This document shows positions 1 through 6,580 of a stretch of DNA of 9,522 bases, in pieces. This DNA comes from Nitrospira sp. (GTDB taxonomy: Bacteria > Nitrospirota > Nitrospiria > Nitrospirales > Nitrospiraceae): NCBI GenBank assembly GCA_015904045.1, contig JABMDG010000011.1:1-9522 (forward strand). The letters run 5' to 3'. The notes beneath the pieces are model-generated. The model saw only the letters and a list, made by a program, of their open reading frames with translations, was not told the origin of the DNA and made no database searches. The stretch's first letter is position 1. Each line of letters opens with the position of its first letter. The position numbers and the translations under genes were made by a program.

Positions 1-3
1 TCC

Positions 4-1086
4 ATGAACATACCGCTGACGCCTGATATTGTCTCCGCCAGAAGCGCGCCGCTCTTTGGATTCTGGTACCCGGCTGTGCCGAGCCATACCTTGCCATCAG
101 GATCGATGAAAGCCCTGCAGATGCTGGGGCTTCCGATCGTGCTTTGTCGGGACCGGGAGGGGCGGCTGGCGGCGATGCGCGATATTTGCCCGCATCGCGG
201 CATGCCCTTGTCGTTCGGACGATTCGACGGTGAGCGCGTCGAATGTCCTTATCACGGGTGGCAGTTCGATATGAAGGGCCGCTGCCGCCGTATTCCGGCC
301 CTTCCGGATGGCGCGTCCCTTCAGCCAGACAAAGTCGGGATCGTCGCCTATCCGGCTGAAGAGACCGACGGTATGATTTGGCTGTATCTTCCCGATGAGC
401 GTGGAACTACAATCCCCTTGCCGCCGGTCCCGCGCATGCCGCTGCCGTCGGAACCGAAGCAGTCGTTTCACATTTCGCTGTTCTACACCTGTACGGCGGA
501 CGACGGCGTCATCGGCCTCATCGATCCGGTGCACGGCCCCTACGTCCATTCCTGGTGGCGCAGTGATGCGAGCATGCATGAGAAGACGAAGGTTTTTGAG
601 CCGATTCCAAACGGATTCCGGATGACGGCCCATCGACCGGCCAAGAACAGCGGCCCGTTTCATTGGCTGGAGCGAGTCTATGGGGGGCCCTTGAGCACGA
701 CGATCGACTTTCTGCTCCCGAATCAGCGCGTCGAACTCATGGAGTGCGGGAGGGTGTGGATGGCCAACCGGTTGATGGCCACGCCCATGTCCGATATGGA
801 ATGCCGCATTGATTTCTCCGCCTATTGGCGCGGGCTGCATTGGCTTCCGTTCGGGAATCTGGTCTTTCGCACGCTCACCAAGATGTTTCTGGGCCAGGAT
901 GAACGTGCCATGAAGCATCTCGCCGTGGGGCTTCGTCACAAACCGTCGTCGATGTTTCTTGGCGATGCCGACATGCCGGCCAAGTGGTACTACAAACTGA
1001 AAGCCGCCCACCTCGCCTCGGTTCAGACGGGGCAGCCGATGGAACATCCCCTCAAAGAGCGGGTGACGCTGCGGTGGAGAAGCTGA
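4..1086 (+). CDS. Rieske [2Fe-2S] non-haem iron oxygenase, alpha-subunit type
   Basis: A 360-residue protein of the Rieske ring-hydroxylating oxygenase type. These enzymes take electrons from a reductase through a [2Fe-2S] cluster to a mononuclear iron that activates O2 to hydroxylate or demethylate a substrate. Seen: a Rieske cluster site C62-x-H64 ... C81-x2-H84 (CPHRG and CPYHGW), then the catalytic iron site D174-x2-H177-x4-H182. A plausible third iron ligand is D299 in the GQDERAMKH segment. The length fits the single-subunit vanillate O-demethylase or Pao-like group. The substrate cannot be read from the sequence, and no ferredoxin or reductase gene is in view. ATG at 4 is the first start in the window and gives a family-like N-terminus (FWYPAVPSHTL), but the upstream ribosome binding site is outside the window. 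The stop overlaps the likely start of the Lon-like gene, which suggests co-translation. The last 122 codons are duplicated at 3039-3407. Confidence 0.9.
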   Translation: MNIPLTPDIVSARSAPLFGFWYPAVPSHTLPSGSMKALQMLGLPIVLCRDREGRLAAMRDICPHRGMPLSFGRFDGERVECPYHGWQFDMKGRCRRIPALPDGASLQPDKVGIVAYPAEETDGMIWLYLPDERGTTIPLPPVPRMPLPSEPKQSFHISLFYTCTADDGVIGLIDPVHGPYVHSWWRSDASMHEKTKVFEPIPNGFRMTAHRPAKNSGPFHWLERVYGGPLSTTIDFLLPNQRVELMECGRVWMANRLMATPMSDMECRIDFSAYWRGLHWLPFGNLVFRTLTKMFLGQDERAMKHLAVGLRHKPSSMFLGDADMPAKWYYKLKAAHLASVQTGQPMEHPLKERVTLRWRS

Positions 1087-1751
1087 CCGGTCGTCTCAAT
1101 ATCCCCCAGCTCATGTTCATAATCATTGTTGCTGCTCTGTTCGTGTCGCCGGTATGGGCAGGAAGCGACGCGCGGACGGTGCTCGTTCCGGCTCTGGGTG
1201 TGCGGGGAGAAGGGCTTCCCGGAGTCGTCAATTACATTGTCATTCAGTTCGAGCGGACGATGAGGGAGGATGGTCCGACGGTCCAGTTCAGCGAGATCAA
1301 TCTGGGAGGTGGCTCGCTTGTGGGTGAGGAGTGGAAAGAGGGAGTACGCCGGGCCGTGCGGGCCGTCGCCCACGCCGTCGGCGATGACGGCCGTAATTGG
1401 CTGATTACGATCAAAAATCGTTCGCATATGGCCATGACCGACGGGATGAGTGCGGGGGCTGCCGTGGCGGTGGGTATCATGGCGGTCTATAAGGGTGAAG
1501 AGATCAGATCTGACGTAGCCCTGTCCGGCCAGATTACCCCGGATGGCCGACTTGAGGCTGTCGGAGGATTACCTGTAAAAATTGAAGCGGCAGCGGGTGC
1601 TCAGTACCGGGCGATGGTCGTACCTCGTGAGCAGATCTTTACCACCGACTGGGTAATCACGAAAGAAACAGCCGATCGAAAGCGGGTACAGCTTATTCAC
1701 GCCGGCACACTGGAAGAGGCGTATCAGGTTATGACGGGGAGCGTCCGCTAG
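1074..1751 (+). CDS. Exported Lon-type (S16) serine protease domain protein, no ATPase domain
   Basis: A stand-alone Lon proteolytic domain preceded by an export signal. Seen: a basic N-terminus (EKLTGR), a hydrophobic stretch (MFIIIVAALFVSPVWAG) resembling a signal peptide, then the S16 fold. The catalytic Ser is in TDGMSAG (S126 from the GTG start) and the catalytic Lys in GGLPVKIEAAAG (K169). The 43-residue spacing equals that of S679 and K722 in E. coli Lon, and the intervening SGQITPDGRLEAVGG matches the Lon sheet. There is no Walker A or AAA+ module. Start: the open frame runs back to 984, but a GTG at 1074 follows GGGTGA at 1061-1066 and overlaps the Rieske stop by 13 bp. ATG 1113 is an alternative that would leave no basic residues before the hydrophobic stretch. 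Inference: an ATP-independent protease or a processing factor acting outside the cytoplasm. The 3' end overlaps the convergent antiporter gene by 23 bp. The gene is absent from the duplicated unit B. Confidence 0.8.
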   Translation: MEKLTGRLNIPQLMFIIIVAALFVSPVWAGSDARTVLVPALGVRGEGLPGVVNYIVIQFERTMREDGPTVQFSEINLGGGSLVGEEWKEGVRRAVRAVAHAVGDDGRNWLITIKNRSHMAMTDGMSAGAAVAVGIMAVYKGEEIRSDVALSGQITPDGRLEAVGGLPVKIEAAAGAQYRAMVVPREQIFTTDWVITKETADRKRVQLIHAGTLEEAYQVMTGSVR

Positions 1752-3033
1752 GGGGTTCTGTTTCGCGTAAGAGAATGAGACCCATTGCCCGACGGATCTG
1801 ATCGCGCGTTCCCAATAAGACGATGATATCGCCGGGGAGAAGTGTGGTTTTCGCAGAAGGATTGGATTCTGTGATCCCGCTTCTGGTCCACGCAATGATC
1901 GAGGTGCCGGTTCGGGGCCGCAAGGCCAGTTGATCGATGGTCTTCCCAGCTGCCGGTGAATCCTCCTCGATCCGACAAGTCTCCACTTCCACATCACTGA
2001 GTGTGCCGCCACGAAGATGGTGGGCCAACTCGGGCAGCTCGCTCCGGCGCAACAGGGCATAGCCTTCCCGTCGAACCTGTTCGGCCTTCCGCATCACGAA
2101 TTCTTGCGGCATGTTGTAGGTCCGTAGCACCAGCGCAAAAATCTCGATCGACGTTTCAAACTCTTCCGGCACCACATCATCGGCGCCGAGTTGATGGAGC
2201 TCTTCCAACTCGCGCAGGTAGCGCGTCCTGACGACGATATGAATCTTCGGATTCAAACTGCGCGCCACTTGGACGGTTCGGCGGGCCATGAACGGATCGG
2301 AAATCGCGATCACCAGGACTCTGGCATCATCGATTTTCATATGCCGGAGCACGTGCGGGTTCGTGGCATCGCCGTAGTAGAGGGGCAAGCCGTGCTGCGC
2401 TTCCCGGCGCACCGTATCGCCGTCCAGATCTAATGCAATGTAGGGTACTTCCGTTTCACCCAGCACGCGAGCCAGGTTTCTGCCGTTCAATCCGTACCCC
2501 ACGATGATCACATGGTCTTTGATACGGAGGTGCCGCCCTTCCGTCTCCAGCACATGGGCCGTGGTCTGGCCGGGCAGCCAACGGCGGAGCCGCTGGACGG
2601 CTTCTACGTGCCGGGCGAGATGTGGCGACCCCTGCATGAGGAACGGCGTGATGATCATGGAACAGACGGAGACCGCCAGGAATATTTGATAGGGTGTGCC
2701 GGACATCAGGCCGTGCTCTTGGCCGACCTGAGCCAGTACAAAGCTGAATTCGCCTACTTGAGCCAGGGCTACGCCGGTCATGACCGCCGCCCGTGGAGGG
2801 ACCGACGCGGCCAGCACGGCTCCGGCGCCGCTGAGGAATTTTAGAAGCAACACAACGAGTAATAAGCCGGTGACGACTCCGGGATACTGGAGCAGGATTC
2901 GCCAATCCATCAGAATGCCGATGGAGATGAAGAACAGACTGTTAAAACTGTCTCGGAACGGGAGTACCTCCGCGATGGCTTGGTGACTATACTCCGACTC
3001 GGAAATGACGAGCCCGGCAATGAAGGCGCCCAA
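1729..3033 (-). pseudogene. 5'-truncated KefB-like cation/proton antiporter (copy A)
   Basis: The C-terminal 434 residues of a CPA2-family antiporter. It begins at LGAFIAG, which aligns with residue 243 of the complete copy at 3580-5589. Present: the later membrane helices, the RCK_N/TrkA-N nucleotide-binding domain (VIIVGYGLNGRN) and the TrkA-C domain. Missing: the first ~242 residues, including the FQD ion-binding aspartate helix. About 87 percent of aligned residues match copy B by hand count, with a different and slightly longer C-terminal tail (ETEPPSGRSPS). The only start at the 5' end is a TTG at 3033, and an in-frame TGA lies nine codons before it, in DNA that belongs to the Rieske fragment. 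There are no internal stops or frameshifts. It is most likely a non-functional remnant or a gene cut by an assembly join. A regulatory half-protein is possible but unsupported. Confidence 0.8.
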
Positions 3034-3042
3034 TGCGGCCGA
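3033..3042. other. Duplication or chimera junction
   Basis: The sequence left of about 3036 matches antiporter DNA (compare 4851-4866), and the sequence right of about 3039 matches Rieske DNA (compare 718 onward). In the overlap (TGCGGCCGA) both parents match partially, so the breakpoint cannot be fixed to one base. No insertion-sequence end, long repeat or recombination site is visible at the join, so only a few bases of microhomology connect two unrelated coding sequences. Confidence 0.8.
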
Positions 3043-3407
3043 ACCAGCGGGTGGAGCTCATGCAATGCGGCAGGGCCTGGATGGCCAACCGGCTGATGTC
3101 CACGCCCGTTTCTGATATGGAGTGCCGCATCGACTTTTCCGCCTATTGGCGAGGCCTGAATTGGATTCCCTTCGGGAGTTGGATCTTCAGGACGCTGACG
3201 AAAACATTCCTCGGTCAGGATGAACGAGCGATGAAGCATCTCGCGGTGGGGCTTCGCCATAAGCCGTCGTCGATGTTTCTGGGCGATGCCGACATGCCGG
3301 CCAAATGGTATTACAAGCTGAAGGCCGCGCATGTGGCCTCAGTGCAGACCGGACAGCCGATGGATCATCCTCTCAAGGAGCGCGTCACCTTGCGATGGCG
3401 CAGTTAG
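3033..3407 (+). pseudogene. 5'-truncated Rieske oxygenase, C-terminal fragment (copy B)
   Basis: This reads as the last 122 residues (PNQRVELM to RWRS) of a Rieske oxygenase, about 90 percent identical by hand count to residues 239-360 of the gene at 4-1086. The Rieske cluster ligands and the two iron-binding histidines are missing; only the candidate iron ligand in GQDERAMKH remains, so it cannot be an active oxygenase. The frame opens with an ATG at 3033 that is created by the junction with the antiporter sequence, and homology starts two codons later. There are no stops or frameshifts inside. It is followed directly by the palindromic element at 3407-3576. It is a remnant of a duplication, or the start of a second, related genome segment. 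Confidence 0.85.
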
Positions 3408-4867
3408 CAGGATGGTGAAAAAGGCCGCCAGCATCGTTCTCGCATCGCTCAGAGGCTCAACATACGGCCCAGAGTATGCCTCGCCTCTTCGCTCGCTGCG
3501 GCCTTCCTGCGGAGCGGCGCGTCTTGGCGCGCCGGGGTCGGGCGGGTGAGACAAGCGGGCTTTTTGACCATCCTGCGGGTTAGTTCGTGGAGTCGCCGAT
3601 GAGCACTAGGCTCATCGCTCGTTTGATTTGTTCGCGCGTTCCCAGCAAGACAATGATGTCGCCGGCGAGGAGGGTGGTTTTGACCGAGGGGTTGGACTCC
3701 GTGATACCGCCTCTGGTCCACGCGATGATGGACGTGCCGGTCCGTTGCCGCAGCGCCAGTTGGTCAATGGTTTTCCCGACCGCCGGCGAATCGTCTTCGA
3801 GCCGGCACGTCTCCACTTCCACGTCGCTCAGCGTCCCGCCACGCAGGTGGTGGGCCAATTCCGGCAACTCACTCCGGCGCAAGAGGGCGTAGCCTTCCCG
3901 GCGGACCTGCTCGGCCTTGCGCATCACGAACTCCTGGGGCATGTTATAGGTCCGCAGGACCAGCGCGAAGATTTCGATCGACGTTTCAAATTCTTCCGGC
4001 ACGACATCGTCCGCGCCGAGCTGATGGAGTTCCTCCAGCTCGCGCAAATACCGCGTGCGGACGACGATGTGAATTTTCGGATTCAGACCCCGCGCGATCT
4101 GCACGGCGCGGCGCGCCGTGAAAGGGTCGGGAATCGCGACGACCAGCACCCGCGCATCCTCGATTTTCACATGCCGCAGGATCGTGGGATTCGTGCCATC
4201 GCCATAGTAGAGCGGTAAGCCGTGCTGCGATTCGCGGCGTACGATATCGCCGTCCAAATCCAGGACGACATAGGGCACTTCGGTCTCGCCGAGCACACGG
4301 GCGAGATTGCGACCGTTCAACCCGTACCCCACAATAATGACATGATCCTTGATCCGCAGGTGCCGTCCCTCTGTCTTCAGCACATGGGCGGTCGTCTGCC
4401 CGGGTAGCCAGTGATGGAGCCGTTGGAGCGCCTCGACGTGCCTGGCCAGGTGGGGGGCGGCTTGCATGAGGAACGGCGTGATGATCATGGAGCAGACCGA
4501 GACGGCCAGGAAGATCTGATACGGCGCCCCGGACAACAGACCCTGTTCCTCGCCGACTTGGGCCAGGATGAAACTAAATTCCCCGACCTGCGCGAGCGCG
4601 ATGCCGGCCATGATCGCCGATCGCGGGGGAAGAGAGACAAACAGCACGGCGCCGGCCCCCGTGACGAATTTGATGAGCAGCATCAGAAACAATAGACCGG
4701 TTACCACGCCGGGATACTCGAGCAGGATGCGCCAATCCATCAGAATGCCGATGGAGACGAAGAACAGGCTGTTGAAGCTGTCCCGAAACGGGAGCACTTC
4801 CGCAGTGGCCTGATGGCTGTATTCCGATTCGGAGATCACGAGGCCGGCAATGAAGGCCCCCAAGGCA
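3039..4867. repeat. Duplicated unit B (Rieske 3' part, palindromic element, antiporter 3' part)
   Basis: The right copy of the duplication. The Rieske part at 3039-3407 matches 718-1086, and the antiporter part at 3583-4863 matches 1753-3033 with a constant offset of 1830 bp over the stretch checked. The space between them (3408-3579) holds a palindromic element in place of the Lon-like gene. In 3805-4077 there are 43 nucleotide differences from unit A and none changes an amino acid. Confidence 0.8.
3407..3576. repeat. Palindromic intergenic element with terminal inverted repeats (REP/MITE-like)
   Basis: A 170-bp element that fills nearly all of the space between the convergent Rieske fragment and antiporter gene. 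Its ends are inverted repeats: CAGGATGGTGAAAAAG at 3408-3423 and CTTTTTGACCATCCTG at 3560-3575, with one mismatch in 16, extending to GC on the outside and to CCGC inside with one more mismatch. The interior holds further arms, such as CATAC/GTATG around 3458-3476 within GAGGC ... GCCTC, and GGCGCG/CGCGCC near 3515-3535. There is no open reading frame of note. Folded as RNA, each end gives a long stem beside a T-run on either strand, so it could act as a two-way terminator for the converging genes. From memory it resembles dispersed palindromic repeats in Nitrospira genomes; this was not checked. Confidence 0.7.
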
Positions 4868-5589
4868 AGCGAGAGCCCGCCTAGCGAGGTCAGCCACGCG
4901 ATGCCGAGGCACATAACAATGACCGTCAAGAGAAACAATTCTCGGCTGCGACTGCGGACGATGTGTTCCAGTATCTTCGGCACCATGTACCAGGCCCCTA
5001 CGACAATGACGGCCACGGCCACCACGGATTTGGCCAACGTGATGAGAATGGCCGTGAACGCGTCGCCGCTTGGGGTGGCGAGAATCGGTGTCAGCAGGAT
5101 CATGGGCACCACGGCCAGGTCTTGGAACACCAAAATGCCGATCGTGGCGCGGCCGTGGACGGAATCGCTTTCTCCGTTCTCTGCCAGGGCCTTGAGCACG
5201 ATGGCGGTGCTGCTCAAGGAGAGGAGAAAGCCCCAGAATATGGCCTGCGATGTCGTCAACCCCGCGAAGAGGCCGCCGAGACAGGCAATCGCGATGACGC
5301 CGCCCACCTGAATCGGGGCGGCAATCACCAATAGCTTTCGCAGCGAGGCGAGTTGAACCAGCGAAAATTCGATGCCGATCGTGAAGAGCAGGAGGACCAC
5401 CCCGATTTCCGCCAGGATCTTCACGGTCCCGATGTCGGAGATCAGGTTGAGGCCGTGCGGGCCGATCAAGGCGCCGGCGACGAGAAACCCGGCGATGGAG
5501 GGCAGACGAAACTGGTGAAACAAAAACACCACCGCGATGGAGACGGTGTAGATGACCAGCAAATTGCCGAGCACGCCGTATTCAGTCAT
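3580..5589 (-). CDS. KefB/KefC-like monovalent cation/proton antiporter (CPA2) with RCK domains
   Basis: A complete 669-residue inner-membrane antiporter that would exchange K+ or Na+ for protons under nucleotide control. Seen: about a dozen hydrophobic helices over residues 5-375, including AEIGVVLLLFTIGIEFSL (about 60-77) and the FQD motif with D157, the expected ion-binding aspartate of this family. A Rossmann-type RCK_N domain follows from about 416 (GYGLNG at 421-426), and a TrkA-C domain at about 596-660. The acidic HALESDIE loop that mediates glutathione control in E. coli KefC is replaced by HQATAEVL (259-266), so glutathione gating is doubtful and a YbaL-like role is possible. Start: ATG at 5589 opens with MTEYGVLGNLL just before the first helix. 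A GTG at 5655 would add 22 polar residues and is less likely; neither has a clear ribosome binding site. Codons 243 onward are duplicated at 1729-3033. Confidence 0.9.
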   Translation of the reverse strand: MTEYGVLGNLLVIYTVSIAVVFLFHQFRLPSIAGFLVAGALIGPHGLNLISDIGTVKILAEIGVVLLLFTIGIEFSLVQLASLRKLLVIAAPIQVGGVIAIACLGGLFAGLTTSQAIFWGFLLSLSSTAIVLKALAENGESDSVHGRATIGILVFQDLAVVPMILLTPILATPSGDAFTAILITLAKSVVAVAVIVVGAWYMVPKILEHIVRSRSRELFLLTVIVMCLGIAWLTSLGGLSLALGAFIAGLVISESEYSHQATAEVLPFRDSFNSLFFVSIGILMDWRILLEYPGVVTGLLFLMLLIKFVTGAGAVLFVSLPPRSAIMAGIALAQVGEFSFILAQVGEEQGLLSGAPYQIFLAVSVCSMIITPFLMQAAPHLARHVEALQRLHHWLPGQTTAHVLKTEGRHLRIKDHVIIVGYGLNGRNLARVLGETEVPYVVLDLDGDIVRRESQHGLPLYYGDGTNPTILRHVKIEDARVLVVAIPDPFTARRAVQIARGLNPKIHIVVRTRYLRELEELHQLGADDVVPEEFETSIEIFALVLRTYNMPQEFVMRKAEQVRREGYALLRRSELPELAHHLRGGTLSDVEVETCRLEDDSPAVGKTIDQLALRQRTGTSIIAWTRGGITESNPSVKTTLLAGDIIVLLGTREQIKRAMSLVLIGDSTN

Positions 5590-5905
5590 GGATATCGCGG
5601 GGAGACGTTGCGTATGGTTCGCCGCCGAATCTCGTAAACTCGCGTCACACCGCACGCTTCTCGGATCGGGTTAAGGCCGGAGGATACCTCACTGCCCGCC
5701 ATCGGACAAGGTAAAGCTTTGAACGCCGCTCGGCGGATGGAGTGCGTCCCGCCCTCTGAGAGGAGATGTTCCCCGATCCCTGCGCGGCTGCGATCGCGTG
5801 GAGTGGGATGGTCGATTGGCGCAGACCGGCCACAGATCTTGGTTTCCCCCTCCAAAGAGGCATAGATTCTGGCCGCCTCCATTACGTAAGTTGTGTTTGC
5901 GCGGT

Positions 5906-5931
5906 GACGGTGAGCCGTCGGCCGAAGGGCC
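5906..5931 (+). promoter_or_regulatory. Two adjacent small hairpins in the leader of the exported protein gene
   Basis: GACGG-TGAG-CCGTC (5906-5919) is followed at once by GGCC-GAAG-GGCC (5920-5931), both perfect stems with four-base loops. They lie about 30 bases before the ribosome binding site at 5961. They could shape the 5' leader of the mRNA. In GC-rich DNA such short stems also occur by chance, so this is weak. Confidence 0.25.
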
Positions 5932-5960
5932 TGGATGGTTCTGATTGCGGCCTTGTTGAT

Positions 5961-5967
5961 GGAGGTG
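5961..5967 (+). promoter_or_regulatory. Ribosome binding site GGAGGTG
   Basis: A near-perfect Shine-Dalgarno sequence, GGAGGT, five bases before the ATG at 5972. It decides the start over the second ATG at 5981, which would sit 14 bases away. Confidence 0.8.
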
Positions 5968-5971
5968 CCTT

Positions 5972-6541
5972 ATGGGGCTCATGCGAACGGTGTCTTTCGC
6001 ATCCACAGTCGTGGTGCTGCTCGCGGCATCGGCGTCAGCCGATACTCCACCGCCGGCGCCGGAGCCTGCCGATACATGGGAATGCCAGCTGGCGGATGGG
6101 AACACGATCTATACCAACAAGGAACGGGCCGGATGCCGGGCCGTGCTGCTCAGGCCGCTCTCGGTGGTGCCGTCGTTGGAGAACATGCCGATCACTCCTC
6201 GAGCGTCAACTCTCGCCGCGCCGCACCATGACATGCCGGCTTACCAAGATCGCGGTGCGAGTGTGGGAGGCCGGAATGTTCCGGATTGGGCCAAGGATTG
6301 GTATGCGAGTGTGGCGCCGAGCGGTTCCGTCCACGAGGAAGTCTGTTCCCTCTATTCGGAATGGCTCCACTTGGTCCAAAAAACCCGCGGCGGGATGTTC
6401 TACGGATCCGATCCCTCGTACGGTGGCGATATCACAGGGCGCAATCAACGCGGCGCCAGCTATTCCTTCAACGACAATACGCGCTATGTCACCTTGTCGA
6501 GAGTCTTTGGGGCGGGATTCGTGCCGATCGGCTGCCCATAA
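5972..6541 (+). CDS. Small exported hypothetical protein with DUF4124-like N-terminal segment
   Basis: A 189-residue protein whose function I do not recognise. Seen: a signal peptide (MGLMRTVSFASTVVVLLAAS, with probable cleavage after ASA at residue 23), a Pro-rich linker, then WECQLADGNTIYTNKE..GC. The last recalls the DUF4124 pattern of a short strand pair ending in YTN, found in many exported proteobacterial-type proteins. Four cysteines (38, 55, 125, 188) would allow two disulfides in an oxidising compartment. The C-terminal half (GMFYGSDPSYGGDITG, ending FVPIGCP) is rich in Gly, Tyr and Ser. It has a strong ribosome binding site, is transcribed away from the antiporter gene, and converges on the epimerase gene 34 bp further on. 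It is probably a single-gene unit. Confidence 0.75.
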   Translation: MGLMRTVSFASTVVVLLAASASADTPPPAPEPADTWECQLADGNTIYTNKERAGCRAVLLRPLSVVPSLENMPITPRASTLAAPHHDMPAYQDRGASVGGRNVPDWAKDWYASVAPSGSVHEEVCSLYSEWLHLVQKTRGGMFYGSDPSYGGDITGRNQRGASYSFNDNTRYVTLSRVFGAGFVPIGCP

Positions 6542-6580
6542 GCCGGGAGATTCATGAAAGAGATGTGACCCGGCGTCACA
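6542..6580. terminator. Possible shared terminator hairpin between convergent genes
   Basis: Inverted repeats between and across the two converging stops: TGTGAC-CCGGC-GTCACA (6564-6580), a perfect six-base stem, and an alternative GCCGGG ... CCCGGC pairing (6542-6547 with 6569-6574). No T-run follows on either strand, so an intrinsic terminator is not proven. The epimerase stop codon (6576-6578) lies inside the stem. Confidence 0.35.

Larger units (their letters stand above)
718..3037. repeat. Duplicated unit A (Rieske 3' part, Lon-like gene, antiporter 3' part)
   Basis: The left copy of a diverged head-to-tail duplication. It starts at Rieske codon 239 (CCG at 718), contains the whole Lon-like gene, and ends within the antiporter at the codon for A242 or L243. 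It is homologous to 3039-4867 at both ends but not in the middle: the Lon-like region (about 1087-1728) has no counterpart in unit B. It is about 490 bp longer than unit B. Confidence 0.8.
5590..5971. other. Intergenic region between divergent genes
   Basis: 382 bp between the antiporter start (-) and the small exported protein (+). It must hold both promoters, but no -35/-10 pair stands out on either strand. A weak candidate for the antiporter is TTTACG, 16 bases, CATACG on the minus strand, around 5610-5640; it matches the consensus poorly. Short frames crossing the region have no family features and are not called. Two small hairpins lie at 5906-5931. Confidence 0.5.

Noticed and set aside
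97..1047. Long open frame (316 codons) antisense to the Rieske gene
   Set aside because: It mirrors a GC-rich coding frame, has no family features, and its protein is rich in Arg, His and Pro as expected for an antisense shadow.
984..1073. Longer start for the Lon-like gene at 984
   Set aside because: The extra 30 residues are encoded within the Rieske 3' end in another frame and would place the export signal 40 residues from the N-terminus.
3030..3045. Site-specific recombination or insertion-sequence end at the junction
   Set aside because: No inverted repeat, direct repeat or transposase remnant is seen there, only a few bases of partial similarity to both parents.
2910..3332. Minus-strand open frame that crosses the junction at 3037
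   Set aside because: It is antisense to the Rieske fragment and out of frame in the antiporter. It reads across the join by chance and matches the shadow of the full Rieske gene.
3033..3407. A functional small protein encoded by the Rieske fragment
   Set aside because: It is an exact C-terminal slice of the oxygenase without cluster or histidine ligands. Its ATG arises from the junction, and no ribosome binding site was found.
3628..4218. 196-codon plus-strand frame inside the antiporter gene
   Set aside because: It is antisense to strongly conserved RCK-domain coding sequence, and its composition is that of a shadow frame.
5766..6557. 263-codon plus-strand frame overlapping the small exported protein
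   Set aside because: It is rich in Arg, Cys, Ser and Trp and has no start signal; the 5972 frame has a signal peptide and a strong ribosome binding site.
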